A DNA stretch of 58,061 nt from the NCBI GenBank assembly GCA_025363755.1, contig JANYLQ010000059.1:1-58061 (forward strand). Direction: 5' to 3'. The DNA comes from Hyphomicrobiales bacterium. GTDB lineage: Bacteria > Pseudomonadota > Alphaproteobacteria > Rhizobiales > Aestuariivirgaceae. Position numbers and translations under genes: made by a program. This document shows, piece by piece, positions 36,241 to 46,093 of the stretch; positions within the stretch are counted from its first letter, which is position 1; every line of letters begins with the position of its first letter. Below the pieces are notes generated by a model. It did no database searches and had not been told where the DNA came from. It saw only the letters and a program-made list of their open reading frames with translations.

Positions 36241-37038
36241 ATGTCAGACCCCACTGCCATGGATCCGCGCAACATTGCCACCCTCCGCGCCATCATGTCC
36301 GCACTGCGAACCCCCATCACTGGTTGCCCATGGGATTTGGAGCAAAATTTCGCGTCCATAGCACCATATACAATCGAGGAAGCTTATGAGGTGGCCGATG
36401 CCATAGCGCGCGGAAACAAGGTTGACCTGTGCGACGAGCTGGGCGATCTGCTGCTGCAACCCATCTACCACGCCCAAATGGCCGCCGAGGAAGGAAGCTT
36501 CACCTTTGATGATGTGATCGAAGCCGTGGTCACCAAAATGATCCGCCGCCATCCACATGTGTTTGGTGATGCTGAGGCAAAGGTTGCGGGCGTTGCCAAA
36601 GGTTTCTGGGAAGCCAACAAAGCCAAAGAACGCCAGGGCCAACCCAAGCAAGGCTTACTCGCCTCAGTGCCCATCGCCCTGCCCGGCTTAACCAGAGCCG
36701 TGAAACTGCAATCCAAGGCCGCCAAAGTCGGCTTCGATTGGCCATCGGTTGAGAATGTCTACGACAAAATCACCGAAGAAATAACCGAACTCCGCGCCGC
36801 CGATGATGCGGATAAAGCAGGCGAATTTGGCGACGTGCTCTTTGCTCTGGCCAATGTGGCCAGGCATTTAGGCATCGACCCCGAAGCCGCATTGCGCGCC
36901 ACAAACGAAAAGTTCACGCGGCGCTTTAGATTTATTGAAACTGAACTGGAAAAGCGAGGCAAGCAGCCGAAGGATTCTGATTTGGCAGAGATGGACGCAC
37001 TGTGGAACCAAGCAAAGGAATTTGAGAGAAGTCTTTGA
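36241..37038 (+). CDS. mazG: Nucleoside triphosphate pyrophosphohydrolase
   Basis: Hydrolyses (d)NTPs to NMP and PPi as a house-cleaning enzyme. The 265-aa protein has two MazG modules: the first with ITGCPWDLEQNF, YTIEEAYEVADAI and CDELGDLLLQ (the E-x-x-E plus E-x-x-D metal site), the second with TEEITELRAADDAD and EFGDVLFALANVARHLG. It faces hflX, with 9 nt between their stops. It is preceded by a 164-nt gap and the inserted surface-protein gene. Confidence 0.95.
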   Translation: MSDPTAMDPRNIATLRAIMSALRTPITGCPWDLEQNFASIAPYTIEEAYEVADAIARGNKVDLCDELGDLLLQPIYHAQMAAEEGSFTFDDVIEAVVTKMIRRHPHVFGDAEAKVAGVAKGFWEANKAKERQGQPKQGLLASVPIALPGLTRAVKLQSKAAKVGFDWPSVENVYDKITEEITELRAADDADKAGEFGDVLFALANVARHLGIDPEAALRATNEKFTRRFRFIETELEKRGKQPKDSDLAEMDALWNQAKEFERSL

Positions 37039-37047
37039 CTTTTCCCC

Positions 37048-38409
37048 CTACCGCTTTTCCTTCATGGCCTTGCCAAACTTCGCTTCCGCCTGCCCTGCTG
37101 TGTCACCATCTAAACGCACCGTCAGCAAAGTGCGACCATCTTCAAAATTCTTCGTCTCAAACACTTCGCCGCGTTGATAGAGCCAAGCGAGGCCCTTGCC
37201 GTCTGATGGATCAATGGTGATGTTATAAAGTGTGCTCGACTTGCCGAGCCGGTTCTCAACAGCGTCGAGCAGACGGTCTATGCCATCGCTCGTGAGGGAT
37301 GACACTAGAACCACATCCTCGCGGCGCTGGGCGATGGCTTTGCGGTTGGCCAGCTCTGTGTCGTCCAATAAATCGGACTTGTTCCACACTTCGATGATCA
37401 GGCTGCGGCGCTGTTCATCAATGCCCAGTTCCTCAAGAACCAACTTCACATCCTGCCCCTGCGCTTCAGTTTCCTTGTGGTTGATGTCGCGCACATGCAA
37501 AATTACATCCGCTGCCAGCACCTCTTCGAGCGTGGCGCGGAACGAAGCGATCAACTTAGTCGGCAGTTCAGAGATGAAACCCACCGTGTCAGACAAGATG
37601 ATCTTACGCCCACTTGGCAGCGTGATGTTGCGCATCGTTGGGTCAAGCGTTGCAAACAGCAAATCTTTGGCCAGCACATTGGCATCGGTCAACTTGTTGA
37701 ACAGCGTGGACTTGCCAGCATTGGTATAACCTACCAGCGCCACGATCGGATAAGGAATGCGCTCCCTGCCCTTGCGGTGCAGATCACGCGTCTTGACCAC
37801 GGTTTCAAGTTCGCCTTCAATCTTGGTCACGCGCTCTTGGATCAAGCGCTTGTCCATTTCCAATTGACTTTCGCCTGGGCCGCCTAAAAAGCCGAAGCCG
37901 CCGCGTTGCCGTTCCAAATGGGTCCAGGAGCGAACGAGGCGCGACTTCTGATAATTCAAATGCGCCAGTTCGACTTGCAGAATGCCTTCCTTGGTGGTCG
38001 CGCGTCGACCGAAGATTTCGAGAATGAGGCCCGTGCGGTCGAGAACCTTGCAGCCCCATTCGGTTTCGAGGTTGCGCTGTTGAATAGGTGAAAGCTGGGC
38101 GTTGACGACAACCAGTTCGACTTCGGTTTCTTCAACAAGCTTGGCAATTTCCTTGGCCTTGCCGCTGCCGATATAGAGGGCCGGATTTGGCTTCAACAGT
38201 GGCGCTATAACTTTGTCAACGATTTCGAGATCGATAGCTTGAGCGAGGCCTATGGCTTCTTCAAGCTTGCTCTTAGCATCGCGGTCGAATGAATTAACGA
38301 GGCTGCGTGATTTGCGTTCGACGTGAAGAACGATAGCCCTTGTGGCCACCGGTCCTTCCATTTGCAAATCGACACCACCGCCTGCCTTAACGTGTTTTTT
38401 GATCGTCAC
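37048..38409 (-). CDS. hflX: GTPase HflX
   Basis: A ribosome-associated GTPase that splits stalled or heat-damaged ribosomes. The 453-aa protein has an N-terminal HflX domain with [16 protein letters not shown] coiled region follows ([21 protein letters not shown]), then the G domain with G1 [14 protein letters not shown]3 [10 protein letters not shown] and G4 NKSD. The start overlaps the hfq stop by 4 nt, the classic hfq-hflX pair. Confidence 0.96.
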   Translation of the reverse strand: MTIKKHVKAGGGVDLQMEGPVATRAIVLHVERKSRSLVNSFDRDAKSKLEEAIGLAQAIDLEIVDKVIAPLLKPNPALYIGSGKAKEIAKLVEETEVELVVVNAQLSPIQQRNLETEWGCKVLDRTGLILEIFGRRATTKEGILQVELAHLNYQKSRLVRSWTHLERQRGGFGFLGGPGESQLEMDKRLIQERVTKIEGELETVVKTRDLHRKGRERIPYPIVALVGYTNAGKSTLFNKLTDANVLAKDLLFATLDPTMRNITLPSGRKIILSDTVGFISELPTKLIASFRATLEEVLAADVILHVRDINHKETEAQGQDVKLVLEELGIDEQRRSLIIEVWNKSDLLDDTELANRKAIAQRREDVVLVSSLTSDGIDRLLDAVENRLGKSSTLYNITIDPSDGKGLAWLYQRGEVFETKNFEDGRTLLTVRLDGDTAGQAEAKFGKAMKEKR

Positions 38410-38651
38410 GCGCCCTGCGCCTCATCGTCAAACAGGCTGATTGGGCCACCAGGCATGATCGTTGAAATCGCGTGTTTATAGACAAGTTGTGAAACACCGT
38501 CGCGACGCAACAGCATGCTGAAATTATCAAACCAAGTGATGATGCCCTGAAGTTTCACACCATTCACCAAAAATACCGTAACGGGCATTTTAGTTTTGCG
38601 AAGGTGATTGAGGAAAGTGTCTTGTAGATTCTGTTGTTTTTCTTGCGCCAT
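38406..38651 (-). CDS. hfq: RNA chaperone Hfq
   Basis: Forms a hexameric ring that pairs sRNAs with mRNAs. The 81-aa protein has Sm1 ([33 protein letters not shown]) and Sm2 with the YKHAIS motif, the hallmark of Hfq. The C-terminal tail is short (FDDEAQGA), as usual in alphaproteobacteria. It is transcribed with hflX, downstream of ntrX. Confidence 0.97.
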   Translation of the reverse strand: MAQEKQQNLQDTFLNHLRKTKMPVTVFLVNGVKLQGIITWFDNFSMLLRRDGVSQLVYKHAISTIMPGGPISLFDDEAQGA

Positions 38652-38741
38652 GATGTGTTCCGCTTGTTGTTCTGTTATTGGGGGACGTAGCGATTACGAA
38701 ACACATAACATAAAACTTATTGTGGCAAAAGCATGCTTTGT

Positions 38742-40121
38742 TTAACTTTCCTCACTATCTTTGCCAGTTAAGCCCAACATCTTGATTTTACGGTGCAAAG
38801 CAGACCTTTCCATGCCAATAAACGTTGCTGTGCGCGAAATATTTCCCCCAAACCGCGACAGCTGAGCGGAAATATAATCTCGCTCAAAAGCATCACGCGC
38901 TTCACGCAAAGGCATGGCCAGCAAATGTTCGCCGCCCAAGCTTGGTGCAGCTGAGGAATTGACAGCATCTGAGTTGAGATGTGCTGTTGTAATTTCCTCT
39001 GAAATATCGCCCGAAGTAACAATCATCACGCGTTCAACATTGTTGCGCAATTCGCGAACATTGCCGGGCCATTCGCGGGTTTGCAGCATCGTCATGGCAT
39101 CGGCGGCAAATTTTTTATAGGGCTGGCCAGAGGCAGACGAATATGATTTTGCGAAATAGTCGATCAGTTCTGGCACGTCCTCGCGCCGCTCATGCAGAGC
39201 TGGAACACGAATAGGAACCACACCGAGGCGGTGGTAAAGATCCTCTCTGAATTTTTGTTCTATGATCATTTGCGGCAAGTCTTTCGCGGTCGAAGTGATC
39301 ACGCGTACATCGACCTTTACCTTTTTGACGCCTCCCACACGTTGAAATGTTTGATCGACCAAAACGCGCAAAACCTTTGCTTGGGTCTCTAAAGGCATGT
39401 CAGCAATTTCGTCAATATAAAGCGTTCCGCCATGAGACTCTTCGAGTGCACCAATGCGCAAGGATTGACCCGCTGTTTCGACACCAAACAATTCTTCTTC
39501 CATGCGCTCAGGTGCCATTGATGCAGCACTCAAAACAACAAATGCTCCATTTGCCCTAAGTGACAAGGCATGGAGCGCACGCGCCGTCATTTCTTTGCCA
39601 GATCCCATTGGACCCGTGATCAGCACGCGACTATTTGTGGGTGCAATCTTTTTCATCAATTGCCGCAACTGCCGCATGGCAGCCGAGTTTCCAATGAGGT
39701 CCGCATCAAGGCCCGAGCGGCCTTTCAGTTCGCTATTTTCACGAATGAGACGAGAGGTTTCGAGTGCGCGACCAACCACCAGTATCAGTCGGTCAGCGTT
39801 GAATGGCTTTTCAATGTATTCATATGCACCGCGCTTAATCGCTGCGACAGCCGTTTCAATATTGCCATGACCGGAAATAATAACAATCGGCAGTGTCGGG
39901 TGGAGTTGTTTGATTTCCAGAAGCAAATCCAAACCATCCAGCTTGGAACCCTGTAACCAAATATCGAGGATAACCATCGATGGTTTGCGCTGGGCGATTT
40001 CGGACAAGGCCGCATCAGAGTTATGCGCAAGTCGCGTCTCATAACCTTCGTCTTGCAAAATCCCTGATACCAATTCACGGATATCAGCTTCGTCGTCGAT
40101 GATTAGAATATCAGCTGCCAT
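38742..40121 (-). CDS. ntrX: Response regulator NtrX (sigma-54 activator type without GAFTGA)
   Basis: Response regulator of the NtrY/NtrX pair, linked to nitrogen and redox control. The 459-aa protein has a receiver domain (DILIIDDEADI; phospho-Asp in VILDIWLQ), an AAA+ domain (Walker A GPMGSGKEMTARAL, Walker B GGTLYIDEIADMP) and a Fis-type HTH (RTATFIGMERSALHRKIKML). The sigma-54 contact loop GAFTGA is absent: after ELFG comes VETAGQSLRIGALEE. Direct sigma-54 activation is therefore doubtful; it may act as a DNA-binding regulator of other promoters. The ntrY stop is 11 nt upstream. Confidence 0.93.
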   Translation of the reverse strand: MAADILIIDDEADIRELVSGILQDEGYETRLAHNSDAALSEIAQRKPSMVILDIWLQGSKLDGLDLLLEIKQLHPTLPIVIISGHGNIETAVAAIKRGAYEYIEKPFNADRLILVVGRALETSRLIRENSELKGRSGLDADLIGNSAAMRQLRQLMKKIAPTNSRVLITGPMGSGKEMTARALHALSLRANGAFVVLSAASMAPERMEEELFGVETAGQSLRIGALEESHGGTLYIDEIADMPLETQAKVLRVLVDQTFQRVGGVKKVKVDVRVITSTAKDLPQMIIEQKFREDLYHRLGVVPIRVPALHERREDVPELIDYFAKSYSSASGQPYKKFAADAMTMLQTREWPGNVRELRNNVERVMIVTSGDISEEITTAHLNSDAVNSSAAPSLGGEHLLAMPLREARDAFERDYISAQLSRFGGNISRTATFIGMERSALHRKIKMLGLTGKDSEES

Positions 40122-40132
40122 GGTGTTCCAAT

Positions 40133-42331
40133 TTAAGCCAGTTGCTCTGTTAAATTATGGTTAGGTGCAAAAAAAAGTGTGACACTCGCGCCCTGCCCGC
40201 CAGGTGCGTCCTCAAGGCGCAACCTTCCGCCATGCTCTTCCATAATGCGTTTGACGATTGCGAGGCCGAGGCCAGTGCCTTTTTCACGCGTTGTCATATA
40301 GGGTTCCGCTAATCGGTTGCGATTTTCTTGTGGCAGGCCGATGCCATTATCGATTACAGCGACATAGGGCATATCGTTGCTTGTTCCAGTGATAACATCA
40401 ATTTTACCATGTTCGGATTCGTCTTCGCGTGCTTCGATCGCTTCGCGAGCATTTTTAACGAGGTTTGTGATGGCTTGGGTGAGAAGTCTGCGGTCAAATG
40501 AAAACTGCAACGGCGGCTCTGCAAGTTTCAAATTAATTTCAATGTCACCTGCCGAAACACGCTGCAAAACAGTTGCATCGCGCACGACGTCGTTAAGGTT
40601 GTTAGGCTCCGGCACAGCTGAAGGCATGCGCGCAAAGGAAGAAAACTCGTCAACAATTCTGCCTAAATCACCAACCTGTCTGATAATTGTGTCGGTGCAT
40701 TGTTCAAAGACCGCTTTGTCCGAAGTGATCTCTTTCAAATATTTACGCTTCAGACGTTCAGCAGAAAGCTGGATTGGTGTCAGTGGGTTTTTAATTTCAT
40801 GAGCAATACGTCTCGCAATGTCTGACCAAGCCGAATTGCGCTGAGCTGACACTAACTGGGTAATATCGTCAAAGGTCAAGACATAGCCATGCTCAGCTTC
40901 GTCACCACGCTCGGTCGTAATGCGCACGATAAAACTGATCTCTTGGTTGTTGATCTTCATATCAACCTGCCCTTCTGCAGCTCCAGAAGGGCGCGATAAC
41001 GCCAGTGCGTAGATTGGAGCCATGTCAGGAAGTTTATCTTCGATTAGCTGGCCTAAAAACTCTGCTTCTGGTCTTCCCAGCAAAATTAATGCCGAACGAT
41101 TGATCAGTGAAATGCGGTGGTCTGGATTAATACCAATAACGCCAGCACTAACACCTGCTAGCATCGCCTCTGTAAAGCGACGCCGATCATCCAGCTGTTC
41201 ATTTGTTTCCACCAACTGATCTTGATGAAACTTAATCTGGTCGGTCATCATGTTGAACGTTCGCGAAAGCGTCATCAAGTCACCGGGGCCGTCGATTACA
41301 TTGACCTTAGCATTAAAATCTCCTTTGGCGACTTCTCGCGAAGCGGTGAGGAGACGTACGATTGGAGCAACAAGACGATCCGAGAACCACATGCCTGCCC
41401 AAATTGAGGCCAGCAAAAAAATCAGCGCTACGACAGCGTAGACCGTTCCGAATGTCAGCTGCACGCCTACGCGCTGTTTAAGCAACTGATCATACTCCGC
41501 CTTTGCATCTCGGGTTTTAGTGAGCTGGTCAATCACCACCGGTGACACAATTCTGTAGATGTAAAGAAAGTGCGACGGATAACCTTGAAGCTTAATAAGA
41601 GCGCGAACAAGGTTGCCTCCGCGACCTGGCTGCAAAACTACCAATTCGCCCTTGTCGGCTTTCTCGATTGCTTCGGGCGGCGGAGCGATGAACTTAATTC
41701 GCTCATCAGCAGTAACGTTGGCTTGTATCTGTTTTGTTGAGCCATCAAATACATAAGCCGCTGCAAGGTTACGGAGTGCCACATGGCGCGCGATCCGTTT
41801 AAGATATGTTGGGCGATCATTGTTAAAGTCGTTAAGTTGCTGAACCAAGTCTGCGGCAATGTTAGCTGTATCAGTGCGGGTCGCCTCCGAAGCATTTGTC
41901 AAATATGCGTCGGCAACTGTACTTGCCGTATCAACAATTGCTCGTGTTCGATCCGAGAACCAAGTGTCGAGACCGCGATTAAGTGTAACCGTTGCAAAGA
42001 CTGCAACTAATATGGCTGGTACAAGTGCAATGATACTGAAGAGTGAAATCAACCTAATATGCAGTCCCGTGCCAGCTGTTCCACGTCTGCGCTCCAAGAG
42101 GAGATGTAACATTTGTGCGCCGATCATTATCAACATCAGTATGACCAAGACGGAATTTGCCAGCAAAAGATCGTAGGTCAATTCACTGGTCGGCTTTATT
42201 GGTGTTGCACCTGTCAGTAATAAAAAAGTTGCGAACCCTGTTAGAGTTCCAACAATAACAAGGGTCAAAGCTGCCCAGCCAGAAAGGCCGCGCAGTCTGG
42301 CAGAAACGAGTCGCTCTGGAGACTTAGACAT
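40133..42331 (-). CDS. ntrY: Sensor histidine kinase NtrY
   Basis: Membrane sensor kinase, partner of NtrX. About 732 aa. Four hydrophobic segments occur before about residue 320: ALTLVIVGTLTGFATFLLL, LVILMLIMIGAQMLHLLL, IALVPAILVAVFATVTL and AVVALIFLLASIWAGMWF. These enclose a periplasmic domain of about 150 aa. Then come HAMP, PAS, HisKA ([20 protein letters not shown], with the phospho-His) and HATPase (NLVKNAREAIEA, GTGLGLAIVKRIMEEHGG). ATG 42331 is preferred over the TTG at 42367. Confidence 0.95.
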   Translation of the reverse strand: MSKSPERLVSARLRGLSGWAALTLVIVGTLTGFATFLLLTGATPIKPTSELTYDLLLANSVLVILMLIMIGAQMLHLLLERRRGTAGTGLHIRLISLFSIIALVPAILVAVFATVTLNRGLDTWFSDRTRAIVDTASTVADAYLTNASEATRTDTANIAADLVQQLNDFNNDRPTYLKRIARHVALRNLAAAYVFDGSTKQIQANVTADERIKFIAPPPEAIEKADKGELVVLQPGRGGNLVRALIKLQGYPSHFLYIYRIVSPVVIDQLTKTRDAKAEYDQLLKQRVGVQLTFGTVYAVVALIFLLASIWAGMWFSDRLVAPIVRLLTASREVAKGDFNAKVNVIDGPGDLMTLSRTFNMMTDQIKFHQDQLVETNEQLDDRRRFTEAMLAGVSAGVIGINPDHRISLINRSALILLGRPEAEFLGQLIEDKLPDMAPIYALALSRPSGAAEGQVDMKINNQEISFIVRITTERGDEAEHGYVLTFDDITQLVSAQRNSAWSDIARRIAHEIKNPLTPIQLSAERLKRKYLKEITSDKAVFEQCTDTIIRQVGDLGRIVDEFSSFARMPSAVPEPNNLNDVVRDATVLQRVSAGDIEINLKLAEPPLQFSFDRRLLTQAITNLVKNAREAIEAREDESEHGKIDVITGTSNDMPYVAVIDNGIGLPQENRNRLAEPYMTTREKGTGLGLAIVKRIMEEHGGRLRLEDAPGGQGASVTLFFAPNHNLTEQLA

Positions 42332-42417
42332 CAGCCGATTATGCCCGAAACTGTGGCATAAATTCAACAGTACCGTGGTAATTGGGGTACATCCTCATCG
42401 GACTAATAAACCAAAAT

Positions 42418-43860
42418 TTAAAGAAAACCCCTTAAAGGTTTGATTTCACGTTCTTTTAACTTAGCACGCAAAGTGTTTCGGTTGATCCCTAAAACATCGG
42501 CCGCCTTTAATTGGTTGCCTCTTGTTGCTACTAAAATAGCCCTTAACAACGGCGGTTCGATCTCGGCAAGAATGCGTTCATACAACCCGTTGGGTGGCAA
42601 TTTGTCCCCAAAATCAGAAATATATTTGGCAAGATGTTGCTCCATAAAATCGGAAATGCGATCAATCGATCCGACTACTGCATCAGGAGAGCCTGACAAT
42701 TGATTGCTTGCCAGTTCCCGTTTTACTGAATCTTGTGAAATCGTATCGTCGACTTCCATTGCAATTAGGCGCTTCACCAAATTTTCAAGTTCGCGGACAT
42801 TGCCAGGCCAGCGTTGAGTCTTAAGCTCTTCCATTGCGGCAGGTGACATGTCTTTATGCGGCAGGCCCTCTTGCGTGGCGCTTTCAAGAAAGTGCCTAAT
42901 TAAATCTGGAATATCCTCTGTCCGATCTCGCAAGGGCGGCAAACGAAGTGGGACCACATTAAGACGGAAAAAAAGATCCTCACGGAATTGGCCTTGGGTT
43001 ATCAGGTGCCTTAAATCGCGGTGAGTTGCAGCGATTATTCGAACGTTTGTTTTAATCGGTGCGTTGCCACCGACGCTTGTGTATTCACCCTGTTGTAAAA
43101 CACGCAGCAGACGCGTTTGAGCCTCCAAGGGCATGTCGCCAATCTCGTCAAGAAAGAGGCTACCACCTTCTGCCTGTTCAAAGCGACCAGCCATGCGTGC
43201 GTTTGCACCCGTGAAAGAGCCTTTCTCATGGCCGAAGAGTTCGGATTCGATGAGTTCACGCGGAATTGCCGCCATATTTACGGCCACGAATGGGCCCTTG
43301 CGACGTTTGCTGAAGTCATGCAGAGCGCGCGCGACAAGTTCTTTACCTGTACCACTTTCACCAATGATTGTTACCGTAAGATCAGTCTGGGTAAGCCTTG
43401 CAATCATGCGGTAAATTTCCTGCATAGCAGCAGACCGTCCAATAATTGGCAAACTCTCGCCAGTCTCGATAACCTTTGTCGTCGTTTTTACCGATTGATC
43501 CGCAGCACGACCTACAGTTTGTACAAGCACATTCAAATCGAATGGCTTTGGAAGATAATCGTATGCACCCAATTCGGTGGCACGAATGGCCGTCATAATA
43601 GTGTTCTGCGCACTCATCACAATCACGGGTAATTTGGGTCTGGATTTTTTGATACGCGGCATGACGTCGAAAATATTTTCGTCCGGCAGCACGACGTCGG
43701 TTACCACAATATCACCCTGCCCTTCAGCGACCCATCGCCACAAAACATTGGCGGTGGAAGTTGACCTAACCATATAACCAGCACGCGTTAGGGCTTGTGT
43801 TAAAACAGTGCGTATCGCACTGTCATCATCGGCCAAAAGGACAGTTTTAACATTCATCAT
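42418..43860 (-). CDS. ntrC: Nitrogen regulation protein NR(I), NtrC
   Basis: Sigma-54-dependent activator of nitrogen-assimilation genes, phosphorylated by NtrB. The 480-aa protein has a receiver domain ([11 protein letters not shown]; phospho-Asp in [10 protein letters not shown]), an AAA+ domain with Walker [16 protein letters not shown], the sigma-54 loop GSFTGA and Walker [14 protein letters not shown], and a C-terminal Fis HTH ([19 protein letters not shown]). The start overlaps the ntrB stop (ATGATGA). An 86-nt gap separates it from ntrY. Confidence 0.96.
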   Translation of the reverse strand: MMNVKTVLLADDDSAIRTVLTQALTRAGYMVRSTSTANVLWRWVAEGQGDIVVTDVVLPDENIFDVMPRIKKSRPKLPVIVMSAQNTIMTAIRATELGAYDYLPKPFDLNVLVQTVGRAADQSVKTTTKVIETGESLPIIGRSAAMQEIYRMIARLTQTDLTVTIIGESGTGKELVARALHDFSKRRKGPFVAVNMAAIPRELIESELFGHEKGSFTGANARMAGRFEQAEGGSLFLDEIGDMPLEAQTRLLRVLQQGEYTSVGGNAPIKTNVRIIAATHRDLRHLITQGQFREDLFFRLNVVPLRLPPLRDRTEDIPDLIRHFLESATQEGLPHKDMSPAAMEELKTQRWPGNVRELENLVKRLIAMEVDDTISQDSVKRELASNQLSGSPDAVVGSIDRISDFMEQHLAKYISDFGDKLPPNGLYERILAEIEPPLLRAILVATRGNQLKAADVLGINRNTLRAKLKEREIKPLRGFL

Positions 43861-44969
43861 TTAGGTTCCCTGATTGGGTTTTGCGAAGTGCGCAGAAGTG
43901 GCAACAAGACTCGAAATGTTGTGCCAACATCCCGGGATAAGCATTCAACGACACCGCCGTGGTCAGCTACGATCTTAGCAACCAAAGCAAGGCCAAGCCC
44001 TCTACCTTGTGGTTTACTGGTCACAAAAGGATCAAAAATATGAGGACGCAGTTCTTCGGAAACACCCGGTCCCGTGTCATGAATGCAAACCTCTAACGGT
44101 AAGGAGACACGCTCGGCTGAACCAGGTGCCATTAGTTTCATGCCTGGCTTGAAAGCTGTCGTAAAAATAATTTCACGCAAGTTTTCGGTTGTCTCAAGGG
44201 CCTCAGCAGCATTTTTAGCTAAGTTTAAAAACACTTGGACGAGCTGATCGTGATTGCCGCTCACTGCAGGCAATGACGGATCATAGTCTTCTTTCAAGAC
44301 GACATCATATTGCGAACTTGCCTGAATCAACTGTTTTACACGGTCGAGTACGACATGAATATTGATTGGCAACCTTTCGAGGGGGCGCTCATCAGAAAAA
44401 ACTTCCATTTGATCAACTAGATCGCGGATACGATCTGTTTCATCGCAAATCAAACGGGCAAGCGGACGGTCCATCTCATCAAGAGTTGGTTCAAGTAATT
44501 GCGCGGCTCCCCTAATTCCTGAAAGCGGGTTTTTGATTTCATGAGCCATCATCGCGGCCATGCTTGAAACGGCTCGTGCTGCACCTTGATGGAAAAGTTG
44601 GGAATCCATTTTATGCGCCATGGATCTCCGCAATAACATTATCATGACAAAGCTTTGATCATCTGCGATAAAGGTTGTCTGTAAATCTACTATGCGTTCG
44701 CCACCCCAGCGCGGTGTACCAACACCGATTGCATATTCATTCACGACGCCGCCAAATTTACGCACTTGGTCTACCGCCTCTAATACCGGACTTGCAAACG
44801 GAACGATGTCATTTAGTTTTTGGCGTTGTAAAACTGCCATGCTGCCCTGAAAGAAATCTTCAGCCGCAGCATTGACGATGCATATTTGGTCGTTGGCATC
44901 GAGGATTAAAAGAGGATTGGGTAGCGTATCGAATATCGCACGCATGCTGGGTAAATTTTCAGTGTTCAT
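43857..44969 (-). CDS. ntrB: Nitrogen regulation sensor kinase NR(II), NtrB
   Basis: Cytosolic histidine kinase controlled by PII that phosphorylates NtrC. The 370-aa protein has an N-terminal PAS domain (about 10-120), HisKA with [20 protein letters not shown] (phospho-His in AHEIKNP) and HATPase ([33 protein letters not shown]). It overlaps dusB by 4 nt and ntrC by 4 nt. Confidence 0.95.
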   Translation of the reverse strand: MNTENLPSMRAIFDTLPNPLLILDANDQICIVNAAAEDFFQGSMAVLQRQKLNDIVPFASPVLEAVDQVRKFGGVVNEYAIGVGTPRWGGERIVDLQTTFIADDQSFVMIMLLRRSMAHKMDSQLFHQGAARAVSSMAAMMAHEIKNPLSGIRGAAQLLEPTLDEMDRPLARLICDETDRIRDLVDQMEVFSDERPLERLPINIHVVLDRVKQLIQASSQYDVVLKEDYDPSLPAVSGNHDQLVQVFLNLAKNAAEALETTENLREIIFTTAFKPGMKLMAPGSAERVSLPLEVCIHDTGPGVSEELRPHIFDPFVTSKPQGRGLGLALVAKIVADHGGVVECLSRDVGTTFRVLLPLLRTSQNPIREPK

Positions 44970-45973
44970 GCAGCGTCACCCAGCTGATCACGGTAAAGCC
45001 TGTCAATCCCTGCTTTCACTTTTTGATTATCGTTTTCGCGTAACAATGTAGCGCGCAAGTGTTCGGCAGTTTCTTGGGTTATTAAATTTCTTTGGTAGAG
45101 TCTTGATATAGTCCAGCCAAGATGTTTTCTAAATGTCCTGTTACCCAGTACTTCGCCATAAAGTGAAAGTGTTTCGATATGCTGGGTTTTCAAGAAATTA
45201 CTTTCAATCTCAAGTGACGGCTCTCTTTCGCCCGACCCCTCTTTCAATTTCTCAGCTATCACCCCCGGCCACCAAGGTCTTCCATAACTACCACGACCAA
45301 TCATTATTCCGTCTGCACCGGATGCTGCCATCATTACTTGTGCATCCTCAACGGTTTGGCCATCACCGTTCGCAACCAGTGGAATTTTTATTGCATTGCG
45401 TACCGCACGTATCGCGTTCCAATCCGCTTTGCCGGTATAGAATTGGCAGCGCGTGCGGCCATGAACTGTGATGAGCGCTATACCTGCAGCTTCTGCTCTT
45501 TTTGCCAATTCTGGAGCATTAAGCATGTTCTCGTCCCAACCTAATCTCATTTTGAGTGTGACAGGAACTTTTGCTGCAGCGACTGTAGCTTCGATCAGGG
45601 TAAGCGCATGATCCAAGTCACGCATCAGTGCCGAACCGGATAGACCTCCAGTCACCTGGCGCGCGGGGCAGCCCATATTTATATCGATAATATCCGCGCC
45701 CATATCCTGAGCGACGCGTGCGCCTTCGCTCATCCATTTGGACTCCCGTCCAGCTAGCTGCATCACAAATGGTGAGAGATTTTTTTGACCTTTTGCGCGG
45801 CGCATCATGTCAGAGCGTCCTCGCACCAGTTCTTCACTGGCTACCATTTCGGATACCACGAGCCCCGCTCCAGCTTGGTGAGCGGCTGCGCGAAATGGCT
45901 CATCAGTAACACCTGACATGGGAGCCAAAAACACATTATTACGTGTTTCGAGGTTGCCAATTTTAATGCCCAT
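44966..45973 (-). CDS. dusB: tRNA-dihydrouridine synthase (DusB/NifR3)
   Basis: FMN-dependent reduction of uridine in tRNA. The 335-aa protein begins MGIKIGNLETRNNVFLAPMSGVTDEPFR, typical of the NifR3 family. It has the catalytic Cys in NMGCPARQVTGGLSGSALM and VHGRTRCQFYTG. The dusB-ntrB-ntrC linkage is a long-known feature of alphaproteobacteria. It is the first gene of the ntr operon and has a promoter just upstream. Confidence 0.96.
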   Translation of the reverse strand: MGIKIGNLETRNNVFLAPMSGVTDEPFRAAAHQAGAGLVVSEMVASEELVRGRSDMMRRAKGQKNLSPFVMQLAGRESKWMSEGARVAQDMGADIIDINMGCPARQVTGGLSGSALMRDLDHALTLIEATVAAAKVPVTLKMRLGWDENMLNAPELAKRAEAAGIALITVHGRTRCQFYTGKADWNAIRAVRNAIKIPLVANGDGQTVEDAQVMMAASGADGIMIGRGSYGRPWWPGVIAEKLKEGSGEREPSLEIESNFLKTQHIETLSLYGEVLGNRTFRKHLGWTISRLYQRNLITQETAEHLRATLLRENDNQKVKAGIDRLYRDQLGDAA

Positions 45974-46010
45974 ATATTAAGCAGTCCAAAACATCGATTA
46001 ATTTTTAACC

Positions 46011-46038
46011 ACTTTACGCTGCACTGCAGCAAGGTCAA
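46011..46038 (-). promoter_or_regulatory. Predicted promoter of the dusB-ntrB-ntrC operon
   Basis: On the minus strand TTGACC (-35, 46038-46033) and TAAAGT (-10, 46016-46011) are 16 nt apart. The start would be about 30 nt before the dusB ATG. A short palindrome CTGCAGTGCAG lies in the spacer and could bind a regulator. Confidence 0.5.
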
Positions 46039-46093
46039 GGACAAAATACTGTTCGCCATTCTCATTTGTCCGTGAATAGATTAAGGCAGATGC

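Noticed and set aside
38700-38735. Palindrome AAAGCATGCTTT as terminator of ntrX or hfq
   Set aside because: It has no loop or T-run in the needed direction and lies between co-directional genes.
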